From the NCBI RefSeq assembly GCF_902686445.1, contig NC_062229.1, positions 4,311,503 to 4,375,502 on the forward strand: a stretch of DNA of 64,000 nt, written 5' to 3'. Shown here piece by piece: positions 1 through 12,343 of this stretch. The DNA is from Sciurus carolinensis. Lineage: Eukaryota; Chordata; Mammalia; Rodentia; Sciuridae. The notes under the pieces were generated by a model, which saw only the letters and a program-made list of their open reading frames with translations, was not told where the DNA came from and ran no database searches. Positions within the stretch are counted from its first letter, which is position 1, and the number at the start of each line of letters is the position of its first letter. The translations under genes and the position numbers were made by a program.

Positions 1-145
1 GCATTTTAAGTGGACTGAGATAGTATCTTGTTGAGGGTTGCACTTGCATTTGTATGATTGATGATGTTGAAAATCTTTGTCATGCATGTTGGACTTTTGT
101 ACATCCTCTGTTGAGAAACATCCTTGCAGGTCATTTGTCCATTGT
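1..145 (-). mobile_element. Old L1 ORF2 fragment
   Basis: The forward strand reads like the reverse complement of the distal part of L1 ORF2, including the segment just before the C-terminal cysteine motif (compare the better-preserved copy near 32400-32530). It is heavily mutated with no usable frame. It abuts a + strand L1 at about 300, so it is either an independent insertion or part of an inverted arrangement continuing off the left edge. Confidence 0.5.
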
Positions 146-299
146 GGGGCCCAAATTTCCATACATCTTGGGAAAGACATGGAAATCCAGGTACAGGAGT
201 CATTTAGAACTCACTAAACCACTGCCAGTAAAGACCCTTTCCACAACATATTCAATTTATATTCAATCTCCAAAAGTGCAGGTATCAAAAGAATATTAA

Positions 300-3200
300 A
301 AGATGCACAAGAGAAACTTTAAGTCACTTTTATAGGCAAAAGTATTTAAAAAAATAGCAGACTTCAGTAGAAAATCTACAGGCCAGGAGGGAATGGAATG
401 ATGTATTTCATGACCAGAAAGAAAATCTTGCCATCCTAGCTTACTATGCCCAGCAAAGTCATTCTTCAAAATTGTGTTAGAAGTGAAGATTTTCTGTGAC
501 GGACAGAAAATGAGGGCGTTCATAACCGCAGAGTAAGCTTCATGGTAGAGAGTTAAGGTAATCATCACCCAGAGAAGGAAGAAAGAAAACAGTCATGAGA
601 GCATAGCAAATAAAAATTCTCACAGGGATAATAGGTAAGCAAGGGAGCATTAGGAAAGAATCAAGCATCATCAATACAGAAAAGCATAAAATCTGTAATG
701 TAAGAAGAAAAAACAGAACAGTTAAAGCAACCAGAAGAAAAACCTCAACATGGCAAGGACCAGCAGAAGCCTTCAATACGAATCCTGCATGGAAATGGTC
801 TTGATTCTCAGATTAGAGGATGCAGACTGACTGAATGAATTAAAACTGATACCTTCCAATATGCTGCCTGCAAGATACTCGGCTGACTGGCAAGAACCCA
901 CAGCCTGAAAGGGGAAGGATAGAAACTGATATTTCAATAAAATGAAATCAAATCACAACACAGCAGGCATAGCTAGATTCACATTTAACAAAATCAACCT
1001 CAAGAGAAAATCAGTTAGAAGCAACAAAGGAAGTCAGTACATAAGGTTCAAGTGAACATTCTCCAAGTGAATGTAACAATTTTAAGTACACATACAATAA
1101 ACATTAAAACACCACTTTGATAAAACAAATATCATGGGACACAAAGGGCAGACTGATCCTGACACAGAAACAGTGGGTGAATTCAGTACCACACACTCAC
1201 CCACAGATAGATCATCCAGACAAAAAATATCAATAATGAAACACCAGAGTTAAATAGTGCTAGATCAAATAGACTTAATGGCCATCTACAGAATATTTCA
1301 TTCAATAAGTACAGAATATATAATTTTTCTATTGATACCTGTGACTTTTCCAAAGATAAATCACATATTAGGCTATAAATCAAGTCATAATGAATTCCAA
1401 AAGTGTAATAGTTTCTTTCATTGTATCAGGTGTTAAAGGAATAAAAGAGAAATCGATGGCAAGAGAGATTACAGAAATGATACCAACAAATGGGGATTGA
1501 ACATTATTTAATCAGGTGTCATTGAAGAAATAAAGAGATAAATTTTTAAAATCCTAGAATTAAATGAAAATAGGAAGACAAAGTGCCAGAACCTTAGGGA
1601 TACAGTGAAAGCAGTACTGTGAGGGAAGCTTATACCTATGTGTTCCTGAATTAAAAAGAGAAATCTCAAATGACTTAAGGGTGCATCTTAAATTCTGAGG
1701 AAAAGAAGAACAAAACTTAAGTCAAAATCAGTAGAAGGAAAGACACAGCAAAAATCAAGGCAAAAATTCATAGCGTCAAAATAATCATTGAAAGGATCAT
1801 TGAAACAAATATTTTGTTCTTTGAGAAGATAAACAAAATTGTTAAACCTTCAAATAAATTAACCAAAAGAAAGAGAACACCCCCCAAAAAAGCCCTGGAG
1901 ATAGTAAGGAAGATCTTGTAAGAGATAAAGCAGACATTCACAGCAACATAAAAGAGTATTTTTAAGAACTATGTTAATAAATGGACAAATTTCTGGGCTC
2001 ATTTGACCTACCAAATTTAACCAAGAGTATATAAATATTTACATCGATCAATTAGAAGTTTTGAGAATGAAGTCACATTAATGTGTCTACAGAAGGCTAG
2101 CATTGGACAGATTCATAGATAAATCATATAGGAGTTTTTAAAAACTATCGCCCATGATCCTCAAACTGTTCCATAAAATAGAAATGGAAGCACCTTTGGA
2201 AATTCATTCTACAAAGCCAATAATACTCTCTACCAAGACCAGATAAAGACACACTCAGAAAACTAAACTGTAGACCGAAGTCCTTGAACACAGATGAAAT
2301 AATCCTTAATTAAATGCATCCATACTGAATTGAAAAGCACATCAAAAGGTCCATGCACCATTATCAAGTTGTTTACATTACAGGGATGCAAGGGCGGTTC
2401 ATCATGTGGAAATGCATATACAGTACACATGTAGAATCAAGAACAAATATCACATGATCAACTTATAAGATGCAGAAAGACTTTTGTAAAATTTAGTTCC
2501 CCTTCATGATAAAATTCTTGAACAAATTAGGTTTAGAAGGATGACACTTATCAAAATAAAATGTACATGAGAGAAACCCATAGTTAATATCAGCTTCAAA
2601 GAAGAAACACTGAAAGTTTTTCCCTGTGAAATGAGGAACACGGTAAGGGCATGTACTCTCATCACTCTTACTAAACATACTAATTAGTATTTTAAACAGA
2701 ACAGCTAGGGAAGGGATAAAAAAAAGAATGGAAATAGAAAAGAGGAAGTCAAATCATCCTTAGTTGATGATGATATGATTCTATACTTGGAAAACCCCAA
2801 CGTCCTCACCCAATACTCCAAATTACAATACAAAGTTATAATAATCGAAGCAGGATGCTATCTCTATAAAACCAAGCATGCAGAGTAAAGCAAGAGAATA
2901 AAGGACCCAGAAATACCTATTGCATTTATGGGCAGCTGATTCTCATAAAGGTGACAAAAACATAGATTGATGGAAGGACAGCTTCTTCAATAAGGGTCTT
3001 AGAGAAATTGCATATTCACATGTGAGACATTGATACTTCACCTGTGTTTCCCAAAATACAAAATGCAACTTGAAATGAATAAAATGCCTCAATGAAGTCC
3101 TGAAAATAGCAATCTACTAGAATAAAATGCATGGGAAACTCTTCAAGACCTGTCTGGGCAGTACTTTGAATATGACCCTGAAGCATAGAAACTGAAGCAA

Positions 3201-4330
3201 ACAGAGACAAGGTGGATTAAATTTAGCTACAGTACTTCTGCACAGCAAAGGAAGCAATCACACAGAGAAGATAAGATTCCAGAATGAGAAGGAATAGTAT
3301 GCAAATTATTCACATGATAATACTAATGTACAGAATGTAGAATGAACTTGCAAAGCTGAACAACAAGCGCATCAATTTTAAAACTGCAAATGATAATAGG
3401 AGGCATTTCTCAAAATAGGAAATTCCCATGGAAGGCACATTTATAAAAAAATGCTCAATTTCTTCCTATGTCTGGGAGATGCAAATCAAAACCAAAGAGA
3501 AATATTCTCTCACCCCATTTTAAATGGCCACTATCAAAAGGAGAAAGAATACCAAACGTTGGTGAGTATGTGGAGGAAAGGAAACTCATAGAGTGTTGGT
3601 GGGAGTGTAAATTAGTAGGTCACTTTAAAAAAGTGTCCAGAGGTTCCTGACAAAATCTAAAAATACATCTACCATAAGATCCACCTTTCCCACTTCCTGG
3701 TATATTCCAAATGAAAAGGCACCAGCATGCCCAAGACACTCCTGCAAGCTAAAACATGGGATCAGCCTACACACCCAGGAATGGATGACTGGACAAAGAC
3801 CATGTGGTGTGTACTCTCAATGGATTATGAGCCATAGAACAATATCCTAACATTTGCTGCAAACTGTATGGAACTGGAGGACATCACACTAAGTGGAATA
3901 AGGTGGAACAGAAAGACCAATGGGTCCTGTTGTCTCTCATGTAGCAACATTGACAGTGTCAATAAGAATCTATGAGAGTGATTTCTAGAGGCCGGGAAGC
4001 ACACGGAGCAGGAGGAAGAGAGGGAGGGAGTTTGGACATGGGCATCCAAATAAGATGGTAGAAGGAGTAAGTTCTGGTGTCCTGCAGCAGAGTGGGTGGC
4101 AGTGGTTCACAGGAACTACTTTATGTTTCATGAACACTAGAAGAGAGGTGCTTGAAGGCTGCACCACAAAGCAATGGTAGGGAGAGGGAAACTGTAATCA
4201 CCTGTTTGATCAGAACATATCCAATACATGTTTTGAAATATCACACTGTGTACAATTTGTGCACATTGATAAAAAGCATTTTTAAAATAAATGCAGTTGA
4301 AAATATTTAATACCCCAATTTGATCATTAC
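300..4330 (+). mobile_element. Old, near full-span L1 (ORF1 end through 3' end), degenerate
   Basis: Successive stretches match L1 in the right order on the + strand. Positions 340-560 resemble the end of ORF1. Positions 930-1400 resemble the ORF2 endonuclease, and 1560-2900 the reverse transcriptase, including a degenerate active-site segment near 2765. Positions 3340-3850 are the C-terminal ORF2 region, and 3900-4300 the 3' end. Stops and indels interrupt every frame; the longest relic is about 60 codons at 3468-3650. It is 5'-truncated within ORF1 or fused to the - strand fragment on its left. The element is dead and older than the L1s at 31-51 kb. Confidence 0.7.
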
Positions 4331-4384
4331 AAAATATGTAGATAAATCCAAGTATCCCATTGTAACCCGTTAAAGGCATAATAA

Positions 4385-6870
4385 TTAGTATTAAATAGAT
4401 TTAAAATATTATGTAAGAGTCTTTTATGTCCTTGGCAAGCTTACCTCAGAGGTTTCTGAAAATATGAAATCCTTAAAAATTAGTGAACATCATTTGGAGA
4501 GATAAAGGGAGAATGAGGACTACATGATCTGATTGACTGCAGTGTTTTAAACAGGATGTTAATTGCACCCGAATCTGTGGGCATGTCACATAACATAAAG
4601 TTTGTTTCGAAAGTCAGTGAAGACACAGTGAATTATTCACTTACTCACTTAAAAATGGTGAGAGCAAACCTGTAAATTTAAAAGTACTGTTTATGAATGT
4701 ATTGTATTCATAAAAACATTTAAAAATTTTAATTATTCCTTTTGGGGCAAAACAATTTTCATAGACTAATTTCTGAAAATGAATAAACCAGAAACAATGA
4801 TTCAAATTAAAATATTGCACACTGGATACACATTCCCACAAAAGAAAGCCTAAGATAAAGATTATTAGATTTTGCCCAACCTAAAATTTATGTTCAGTTC
4901 CCCCTTGAACTTGACTTTTAAAAAATCTTGACACCAAGCCACCACCTGACCAAGTATTTTTAGGATACTGCCAACAAAATATTTCTGTTCCTCAACGTGC
5001 AAAATGCCCTTAAAAAATAGAAGACCTATAGAAAAATAGTAAAATATTAAAATGCAAGTTAGCAAAGAATATATTCTGATGACAGCACATAAAATTTCTA
5101 TGAATTCTACTTATTGGTATAGGAGGTGCAACTGTATCCAAGAGGAAAACATTCTTACACATCAGTTCAGACCATATTTTACAGGAAATGGAAGGTAACA
5201 GTCCTCTGATGGATGGTACTGAAAATGTCCATCTATCTGGTTCTGGGGAGTCATTGGCAGGATGCATGAAAAGACTGACATGAGTGTAGCCTTGAGCCCG
5301 GCCAGAGTAATTCTAAGGATCCGTTTGTGTTAATCAGAGAGCAACATCCATAGGCACTGTTCTTCCACCTATAAAAGACCTGCTTACCATCTTCCTCACT
5401 ATGCTGACGTGAAAGTCAAAACCTAGTAGAAAACTAGGAACAGATGAGAATTAGCGTGTGGACAAAATGACGCTGGCCCATGATTTATGGTATGTGTGAG
5501 AGACACAGGGAAGACGCACATCCAGAGGCACTTACAGCATTTGATAAGGAAGGGGAGGAATAGGGCAGCAGGTGGTTCTAGCATGTTGTTGTGAAGGACA
5601 TGATCAAGGCTGTGAAGTAACCAACAGCACCGAGGGATGAGAAATGTCTTTTGTATTGTATCCTCTATTAAAAAATCTAAACTATTTTGCAACTATACGA
5701 AGACACCATTTCCCTTACTCTAAAGTTATTTTCTTTCCACTTCTTACTTTATGAGAAATTAAGACAGTGTGCCCTAAACATCCTGTGCTCAGTGAAGACA
5801 GGTCAGCGGAGACATGAATGTCACGTGGAGGCAGGAGGTTCCTTCAGGCACAGGTTTCCAGGCTCAGGTCTGAGAGAGCCACCTGCTGAGGCTCACTGGA
5901 CTCTGAGTTACTGAGAGTGGAGAGGAAGGGACAAGAGCAAATCCTAAGTAGGGAGACTCAGTCTCCCACCAGCCTCCAGAAGCCAGACTCCCAGTAGATA
6001 CAACAAATCCTTTTCTTTGTATGCAACATGAATTTGCTCCCTGAGTATACCTGACTCTCCATAAACAATTTTTTAAAATAGATTTCACAATATGAGTTTC
6101 TGACTTGTCTTTGTAATGTCCATATCAGATGATTGCTAAGATCTCTCTACTATCTGGTAACATTGGGAATAAAAGCAGTTCCTCAGCCTCCTCTGTCTCT
6201 GAGGTGAGACCTGGTCAGCTTGACCTGCCTTCAGCAAGAACCGTGATAGAAACCCCTCAACAGATGATTCCTCTTGTCATTTCCATCCACAGACTCACCC
6301 TGATTCCCATGTCCATGCTATGTGCAGAAGTACATCCACTCTCTCTCTCCACTGCAAACCTCAGTGTAGTGGTCCTTATATGAAGCATATTGTGAAGACC
6401 ATGAAATAACAGCCCTGAGGAAGTAAGCCTTCTTGCATTCCATCCTCCAGTAAAAACTGAAAACTATTTTGCAAATGTTTGTATGGCAGTGTCTTAATGG
6501 AATAAAATATTTCTATTATCTGTAACATGAGCCACACACAATTTCTTATTTTAATAGGTCTCAGTACATTAGGACCAGAGTTCCCTGACAGCCAAGCACA
6601 TGCCTTGCAGATCAGACAGTAACTAAGATAAAACTCATAACTAGTAACCATCAGAATCAAAGTGCTTATAAAAATGAATCAGTTGCAATAAACCAAGTTC
6701 CTCTTGGGAATTTAGGGAAGGAAAAATTCTGATAACCATGGGAAAACTGGTCAACAGGAAGTCACAAAATAAAGAAGAGACAGTTCTGAGTAGGTGGGGC
6801 AGGAGACAGGGAGTACTGATCCACAGAAATCCCTCCTCATAACCCAGCAAATGAAGAAATGGAAAAAGGT
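4385..6870. other. Unassigned sequence left of the - strand V2R exon
   Basis: No coding exon, RNA gene or clear transposon is recognised here. This is where exons 2-6 of the - strand V2R whose first exon is at 6877-7085 would be expected. I looked for the exon 2 motif around 'NYQY', the exon 3 'YQMAPKD' motif and the 7TM exon, and found none. Two stretches, 5585-5700 and 6380-6490, are imperfect copies of one another (shared core 'aaactattttgcaa') and probably belong to one dispersed repeat. Confidence 0.4.
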
Positions 6871-6876
6871 GCTTAC

Positions 6877-7085
6877 AGCCTGTGAGAGTACACGTTGTAT
6901 GGATCATCAATTCTGGGGCTTAGGAAGGTGGTATAAAGGGTAAAAAATGCAGCAATCACCCCATCTCCATCCTGGTACAAATTGGCTTTCACACTGTGCA
7001 GGCATGTAGAATTGTCAGTGGAGCACCCCAGTAGGGGAAGCTGCAGCATCAGCAAGATAAAAATCCAAGGGAGCATCTCAGACAT
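6877..7085 (-). CDS. Vomeronasal type-2 receptor (V2R) first exon, orphan
   Basis: This is a first coding exon of a V2R, a family C GPCR of vomeronasal sensory neurons. The start is the Met at 7085-7083; a second Met follows three codons later at 7076. The product opens with a hydrophobic signal peptide (residues about 5-20, Leu-rich). It continues with a short Cys-containing stretch and the family segment 'DGDGVIAAFFTLYT', close to the usual D-G-D-V-V-I-G-A-F-F-P-L. The exon ends at 6877, followed by a strong GTAAGC donor (6876-6871). Its 209 bp leave two bases of a codon, the same phase as exon 1 at 30662-30879. The sequence differs clearly from that exon, so it comes from another V2R subfamily. 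No exon 2-6 is found on the - strand to the left in this window, so it is either the start of a very long gene or a relic. Confidence 0.7.
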
Positions 7086-8515
7086 GTCTTCTGAGCTCCA
7101 ACTCTGGGTGCAGGTGGAGCCTGCCGTGTCAGGCAGGTTCATACATATGCTGAGCGTGTGTGTGTTGGTGGAGAGGCCTCTCTAACTCCCTCACTCTATT
7201 CAGCTTCCTATATTCCTCTGGGGGAATCTGGAACTCTTTCTGCCTGGGGCTCTGCATCTGAGGTCTTGCATCCAGGACAAAAACACAAGTGGGAAAATAG
7301 GTTTGAGGTTTATCCTCTCCAGTCCCAGGTGCCATGATTTCATCCAGGACTACTGATGGCAAAGCCCCAGGGATAAACTTCCCTGGAGCAGATTTGGTCC
7401 CAAGCCTGTGTCAAGAAAGTGTTTGCATGAAAGCCATTTGGGATGATGGAAATGAACTGCATCAGAGGATGGCACATCAGGTGCAAAGTGAAAGGCTCAG
7501 AATGGCCTGTGCCCATCAGGACCCAGTCAGTGTCCTGGGGACAGCCATCCCTCCAAATTCCAAGATAGAGACATTAGTCTCACACACCAAGGTCCAGGGC
7601 AGTCAATGAATCAATCCTTGCATGACCCATACAGATCTGCATACAAATCACATGCACAGAAGCACCACAAACACATGTGTTTCCTATGGTTTGTGGGAAC
7701 AAATAACCACGCTGAATTTAAAAACCATGAATCAATACACAAAGTCCTTGGAGAAATCAAGTTGCATCTTTCTATTCTGTACTTTGACCTTCTTTCCTCT
7801 TGCTGTTTTCCTTATTCATGCTAAACCTGGGATCCAAATATGGTCATGAGCTGCCTCTTCATCCACAGCATTGGGGTTTTCCATTATTTGTGCTTTTATG
7901 TCATCATGTGGCTATGTGGGAAGACCTTGTATTTTATCCCTAAAACAGAAGACAATGAAGATGATAAAATATCTTTACTTTTTCTACCTCCCAATACAGG
8001 TCAGCCACAGATGTCCTAGTGTTATTCATCCTCTTATCCTAGCAGAGGAAGAAATGAGAGAGGACCAAAGGTCACAAGATGCAGACTTCTCCGACTCTGA
8101 GCACATGAGAATTTCAGGGCAGGGAAACTGTTCTGTGTGATATTATTATAGTAGATACCATGTTATGCTATTGCCAAATCATACACAATGTAGAAAAGAA
8201 AATGAATCAGAGTATAAATTATTAACTTTACTTAGGAAGGAAGTACTAATACTGACCCATCAACTGTGCTGTGTACCCCAGTAATGTAAGGTGTGAATAA
8301 AAGTGGAAACCAGAAAGTTCAGAGGTTGTGGCATGTGTGGCATCTATCTGTACTTCCACCAAATTTCCTGTCACCCTAATACAGTCTTGAAAATACTGTG
8401 TAGCATCTTGAAGAGAAACCCTTTCTAACTAGGTAGCTACTAGTCACATGCTACTGGGGAGCATTGAAGTGTAGTTAGTCTAAATAGAAAAGGGTTGTGA
8501 GTATAATAGAAATTA
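7086..8515. other. 5' flank of the - strand V2R exon; no gene seen
   Basis: This stretch lies upstream of the - strand V2R exon 1 and would contain its promoter and 5'UTR. No coding exon is recognised. Positions about 8125-8420 look like the worn 3' end of an old interspersed repeat, which I cannot name with confidence. The rest appears to be single-copy sequence. Confidence 0.35.
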
Positions 8516-8519
8516 GTGG

Positions 8520-9045
8520 TGTCAAGATTTTCTTTGAAGATGAACATTTCATGCTTCTATTATGATTTTTAAATCAGCTGCATATTTTAATGTTAAAACT
8601 GGGCAGTATGTTGGTGGGAATATACAGAGTCAATGAGTTAAGATCCCTCATGAGTGAGATCCAGTGAGATTTGTCTGTCTGCTTGGTTTACTGTGCAGAG
8701 CATGGTGTCTTCTGGCTCCATCCATGGTGCCACAGATGACAGGGTTTCACCATTTCCTACAACTTTCTAGTGCTTTGTCCATATAGAGACCATGCTTTTT
8801 AAAATCTATTCATCTGTTGGATGAATGTTGATCATTTGGTTGATTCCAAATCTTGACTACTGTCATTTGTATTGCAATAATCATGAGTGTGAAGATATTT
8901 GTTTGATATACTGATTTCATTTTCCCTTTGGAAATTTTCCCAATAATGGGAGTCCTATGTTGTATTATACTTTTATTTTCAATGTTTTGAGAAATCTTTG
9001 AGGTGGTTTCCATAATGGCTCTTCTAACTTACATTCACATACGTT
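8520..9045 (-). mobile_element. Old L1 ORF2 3' fragment
   Basis: The forward strand is the reverse complement of the end of L1 ORF2 and adjoining 3'UTR. Recognisable pieces include the 'tccatccatg' region at 8718, the 'ctattcatctgttggatgaa' segment at 8806-8825 and the 'ttgattccaaatcttgacta' segment at 8840-8859. It is diverged and without an open frame. It meets a + strand L1 at about 9050, so the two form a head-to-head junction. Confidence 0.65.
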
Positions 9046-9049
9046 AACT

Positions 9050-10810
9050 TTTCATGACCATAGATATGGCATACATTTTTACAGGTGACACCTAAAAGCA
9101 ATAAAGGGAGAAACTGATAAGTTGGAAATGATCAAAAAAATATACCTTTTATTATCAAAAGACAGTACCACACAGGGGAAAGCAAACTTGCTGAATGCCA
9201 GAAAATGTTTGCAAATTACTTCAGAAGGTCTAGTATCTGAAATATACAGACCAATGGTACAGAGTAGAAGACACAGAGAAAAGAGTCACATAAATACAGT
9301 TATCTCATACTAGACAAAGGTGCCAAAAACATTTGCTGGAGAAAAGACAGCATATTCAATAAATGGTGCTGGGAGAAATGTAAAGACACATGTAAAAAAA
9401 TGAAATGAATTCTTTATCTCTCACTCTGCACATAACTCAACTTGGTGGGTACCAAAGACTTAGGCAGCAGAACAGAGACCCTGCAGCTACTAGAAGAAAA
9501 AGTAGGCCCAAATCCTCACCATGTCAGCCTAGGATCTGACTTCCTTAACAAGACCCCTGAAGCACAAGAAGTTAAATCAATAATCAATAAATGTGATGGA
9601 TTCTAAATAAAAATCTTTTTCTCAGCGAACAAAACAATCAGTAATGTGAAGGGAGCGCCTATAGATTGGTGAGAAAATCTTTACCACATGCACCTCAGAT
9701 AAAGCATTAATGTCTAGGATAGGGCTGGGCATGTGACTCAAGTGGTAGAGCACTTGTCTGGCATGTGTGAGGTACTGGGTTTGATCCTCAGGACCACATA
9801 AAAATAAATAAATATAAAAAAGTATTGTGTCCATCAACAACCAAAAATTTTTAAAAACATCTCTATCATATATAAAGAGCTTAAACACTTAACATGAAAA
9901 ATATCCCAATCAATAAATGGGCTAAGGAAATGAAAAGACACTTCAGAGGAGAAGGTATATAATTCATCAAAAAATATATGAAAAAAATGTTCAACATCTT
10001 TAGCAATTAGAGAAATGCAAATAAAACTGCTCTTAAGATTTCATCTCACTCCAATCAGAATGACAATTATCAAGAATACAAATAAAAATAAATGTTGACT
10101 GGGATGTTGGGGAAAAAGTTGCACTCATACATAGCTGGTGGGAAGGCAAAATGGTGCAATCATTATGGAAATCATTATAGAGATTCTTCAAAAAACTTGG
10201 AAAGGAACACCATTTGACCCAGTTACCCCATTCCTCAGTTTATACCCAAAGCACTTAAAATCAGAACACTACAGTGATACAGCCACATCAATGTTTGCAG
10301 CAGCTAAAACTCACAGTAGCTAAATTATGGAATCAATCTAGATGCCCTTCAACAGATGAATGGATACAGAAAATGTGGTTTATATATATATATATATGTA
10401 CACACAAACACCTATATACGATGGGATATTACTCAGTTTACAGAAGAATAAAATTATGGTATTTGCTGGTAAATTGATGGAGTTGTAGAATATCATGCAA
10501 TCATTATATGCCAAAGGCCAGATGTTTTCTCTGATATACAGATGGTAATTCACAATAGGGAATGTGCTTAGGGAAGAATAGAGTGACTTAATATTAGGTA
10601 GAGAGGAGTGGATGGAGGGGAAGGGTTGTGCAGGTAGGAAGGATAGTAGAGTGAAACAGACATTACTACCTTGGTACATATATGACTGCAGACCCATATG
10701 ATGATACAATATGTACAATCAGAGAAATGGGCTATTACGCTCCATTTATGTAAGATTTATCAGAATGTATAAATGCATTCTATTGTCATATTTATCTAAT
10801 TAGAACAAAA
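9050..10810 (+). mobile_element. L1 3' half, 5'-truncated, rodent-lineage type
   Basis: The + strand matches ORF2 from the region after the reverse transcriptase to the 3' end. Positions 9440-9660 correspond to the 'VGPNLQ...SDFLN' region. Positions 9895-10080 match the region before the Cys motif, and 10195-10370 the 'PFDPV' to 'WNQ' region. Positions 10540-10810 are the 3'UTR with a purine-rich stretch. The coding part is broken by stops and interrupted by an ID SINE at 9721-9857. A TA dinucleotide run lies at 10381-10397. Confidence 0.75.
9721..9857 (+). mobile_element. ID-family SINE (tRNA-derived)
   Basis: This is a tRNA-like SINE inserted in the + strand L1. It starts 'agggctgggcatgtgactca'. 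An A-box-like region surrounds 'gtggtagagcac', and the B-box-like 'ggtttgatcctc' is at 9779-9790. An A-rich, TAAA-repeated tail begins at about 9799, followed by a segment reading 'gtgtccatcaacaacc'. This form, with its characteristic segment after the tail, is typical of squirrel-family ID elements. It would have been transcribed by RNA polymerase III and mobilised by L1. Confidence 0.8.
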
Positions 10811-10814
10811 ATAT

Positions 10815-11380
10815 CAACTAGGAAGAAAAATGAAAAGTAGACAAAGTACATGAATAGACAGCTCCCTAAGGAGCATATTCCTGTGACTGAAAAGCAAACA
10901 AGTTACTCACAATCATGGTAATTAAGGACATGCAAATAAAAAGCACCTTGAGTAACACTTCATGCAGAATGGGATGTCTGTTTACTGTAAAACATGGAAA
11001 CGAGAGCTAGAGGGGTTGTGGAGACATTCTCATCCTCATACCTTGCTGGCAGGTTGTAAATGATGCAACCACTTTGGAACACCATTTGGTGCTACCTTAA
11101 AGGTTGGAGTCAGCATGACTGAATGTTTCAAATCCCAGGGGTGCGTGTTGAAGAAACAAACATGGAACAAAACACATCCCTGGGCATGAGTCATCAGAGC
11201 ACCAAATTCCAAAAGACCAAAGGTGAGCACCACATGAATGTCCACATTTAGATCAGTGGGAAGCTGGGTAGGATATTCTAAATGGAATGCTGTTCAGGCA
11301 CAGACAGGAATGGAAGGTGCCTGCTATAACTTGGATACACTGGAAAACCAAATGGTAGCTGAGAAGTGAGACGGAAAAGG
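10815..11380 (+). mobile_element. Old L1 3' fragment
   Basis: Diverged + strand match to the end of L1 ORF2. The 'gacatgcaaataaaaagcac' region is at 10928, the 'gttgtggagac' region at 11015, and the segment corresponding to a primate-type ORF2 end runs to about 11370. All frames are closed. It directly follows the 3' end of the preceding L1. Confidence 0.55.
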
Positions 11381-11579
11381 TCAAGTATCATTGGATTTCA
11401 TTTCAGCAGGAGGTTGATCCTGTGAGGTCAGGAGGATTTGCAAGCGCCTGCTTAATAGGGAGGAGTTGAATGACCAGGTCATGAATATGTTGAGAGCTGG
11501 GCAGAGATGACCGTTGCACACTTGTGAATGTACTGCCCAAACTGTGGACATGGACGTATTAATGTCACTGATTTGTTCC

Positions 11580-12143
11580 CTTTTTTTTTTTATTGTAAAC
11601 AAATGGGATACATGTTGTTTCTCTGTCTGTAAATGGCGTAAAGGCATACCATTTGTGTAATCATGAAATTTACATAGGGTAATGTTGTTGATTCATTCTG
11701 CCATTTTTTCCCTTCCCCCCCTCCCCTCCCACCCCTCCCCGCCATCTATACAGTCCTTCCTTCCTCCATTCCTGCCCCCCTCCCTAAACCCAACTCCAAC
11801 CCCCACACTAACCCTTCCCACCCCCCATTATGTGTCCTCATCCACTTATTAGCGATATCATTCTTCCTTTGGTTTTTTGAGATTGGCTTATCTCACTTAG
11901 CATGATATTCTCCAGTTTCATCCATTTGCCTGCAAATGCCATAATTTTATCATTCTTTATGGCTGAGTAATATTCCATTGTATATATATACCATAGTTTC
12001 TTTATCCATTCATCAATTGAAGGACATATAGGTTGGTTCCACAATCTGGCTATTGTGAACTGAGCAGCTATGAACATTGATGTGGCTGTATCTCTGTAGT
12101 ATGCTGATTTTAAGTCCTTTGGGTATAGACCAAGGAGTGGGAT
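11580..12143 (-). mobile_element. Young L1 3' end, running into the assembly gap
   Basis: The poly-T at 11580-11591 is the poly-A tail of a - strand L1. Next come the conserved 3' terminal segment (11592-11700), a C-rich tract (11711-11750), and a region of CCCTAA-like repeats (about 11782-11815). The end of ORF2 begins at 11838 on the complementary strand. Residues such as 'DKIMAFAGKWMKLENIML' match the element at 31.9-37.8 kb almost exactly. The element is cut off by N's at 12144. Confidence 0.9.
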
Positions 12144-12343
12144 NNNNNNNNNNNNNNNNNNNNNNNNNNNNNNNNNNNNNNNNNNNNNNNNNNNNNNNNN
12201 NNNNNNNNNNNNNNNNNNNNNNNNNNNNNNNNNNNNNNNNNNNNNNNNNNNNNNNNNNNNNNNNNNNNNNNNNNNNNNNNNNNNNNNNNNNNNNNNNNNN
12301 NNNNNNNNNNNNNNNNNNNNNNNNNNNNNNNNNNNNNNNNNNN
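12144..12343. other. Assembly gap (200 N)
   Basis: Exactly 200 undetermined bases. The gap falls between a young L1 on the left and the duplicated V2R block on the right, so both the L1 5' end and the left edge of the duplication are hidden. Such gaps commonly fall in young, near-identical repeats. Confidence 0.98.
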
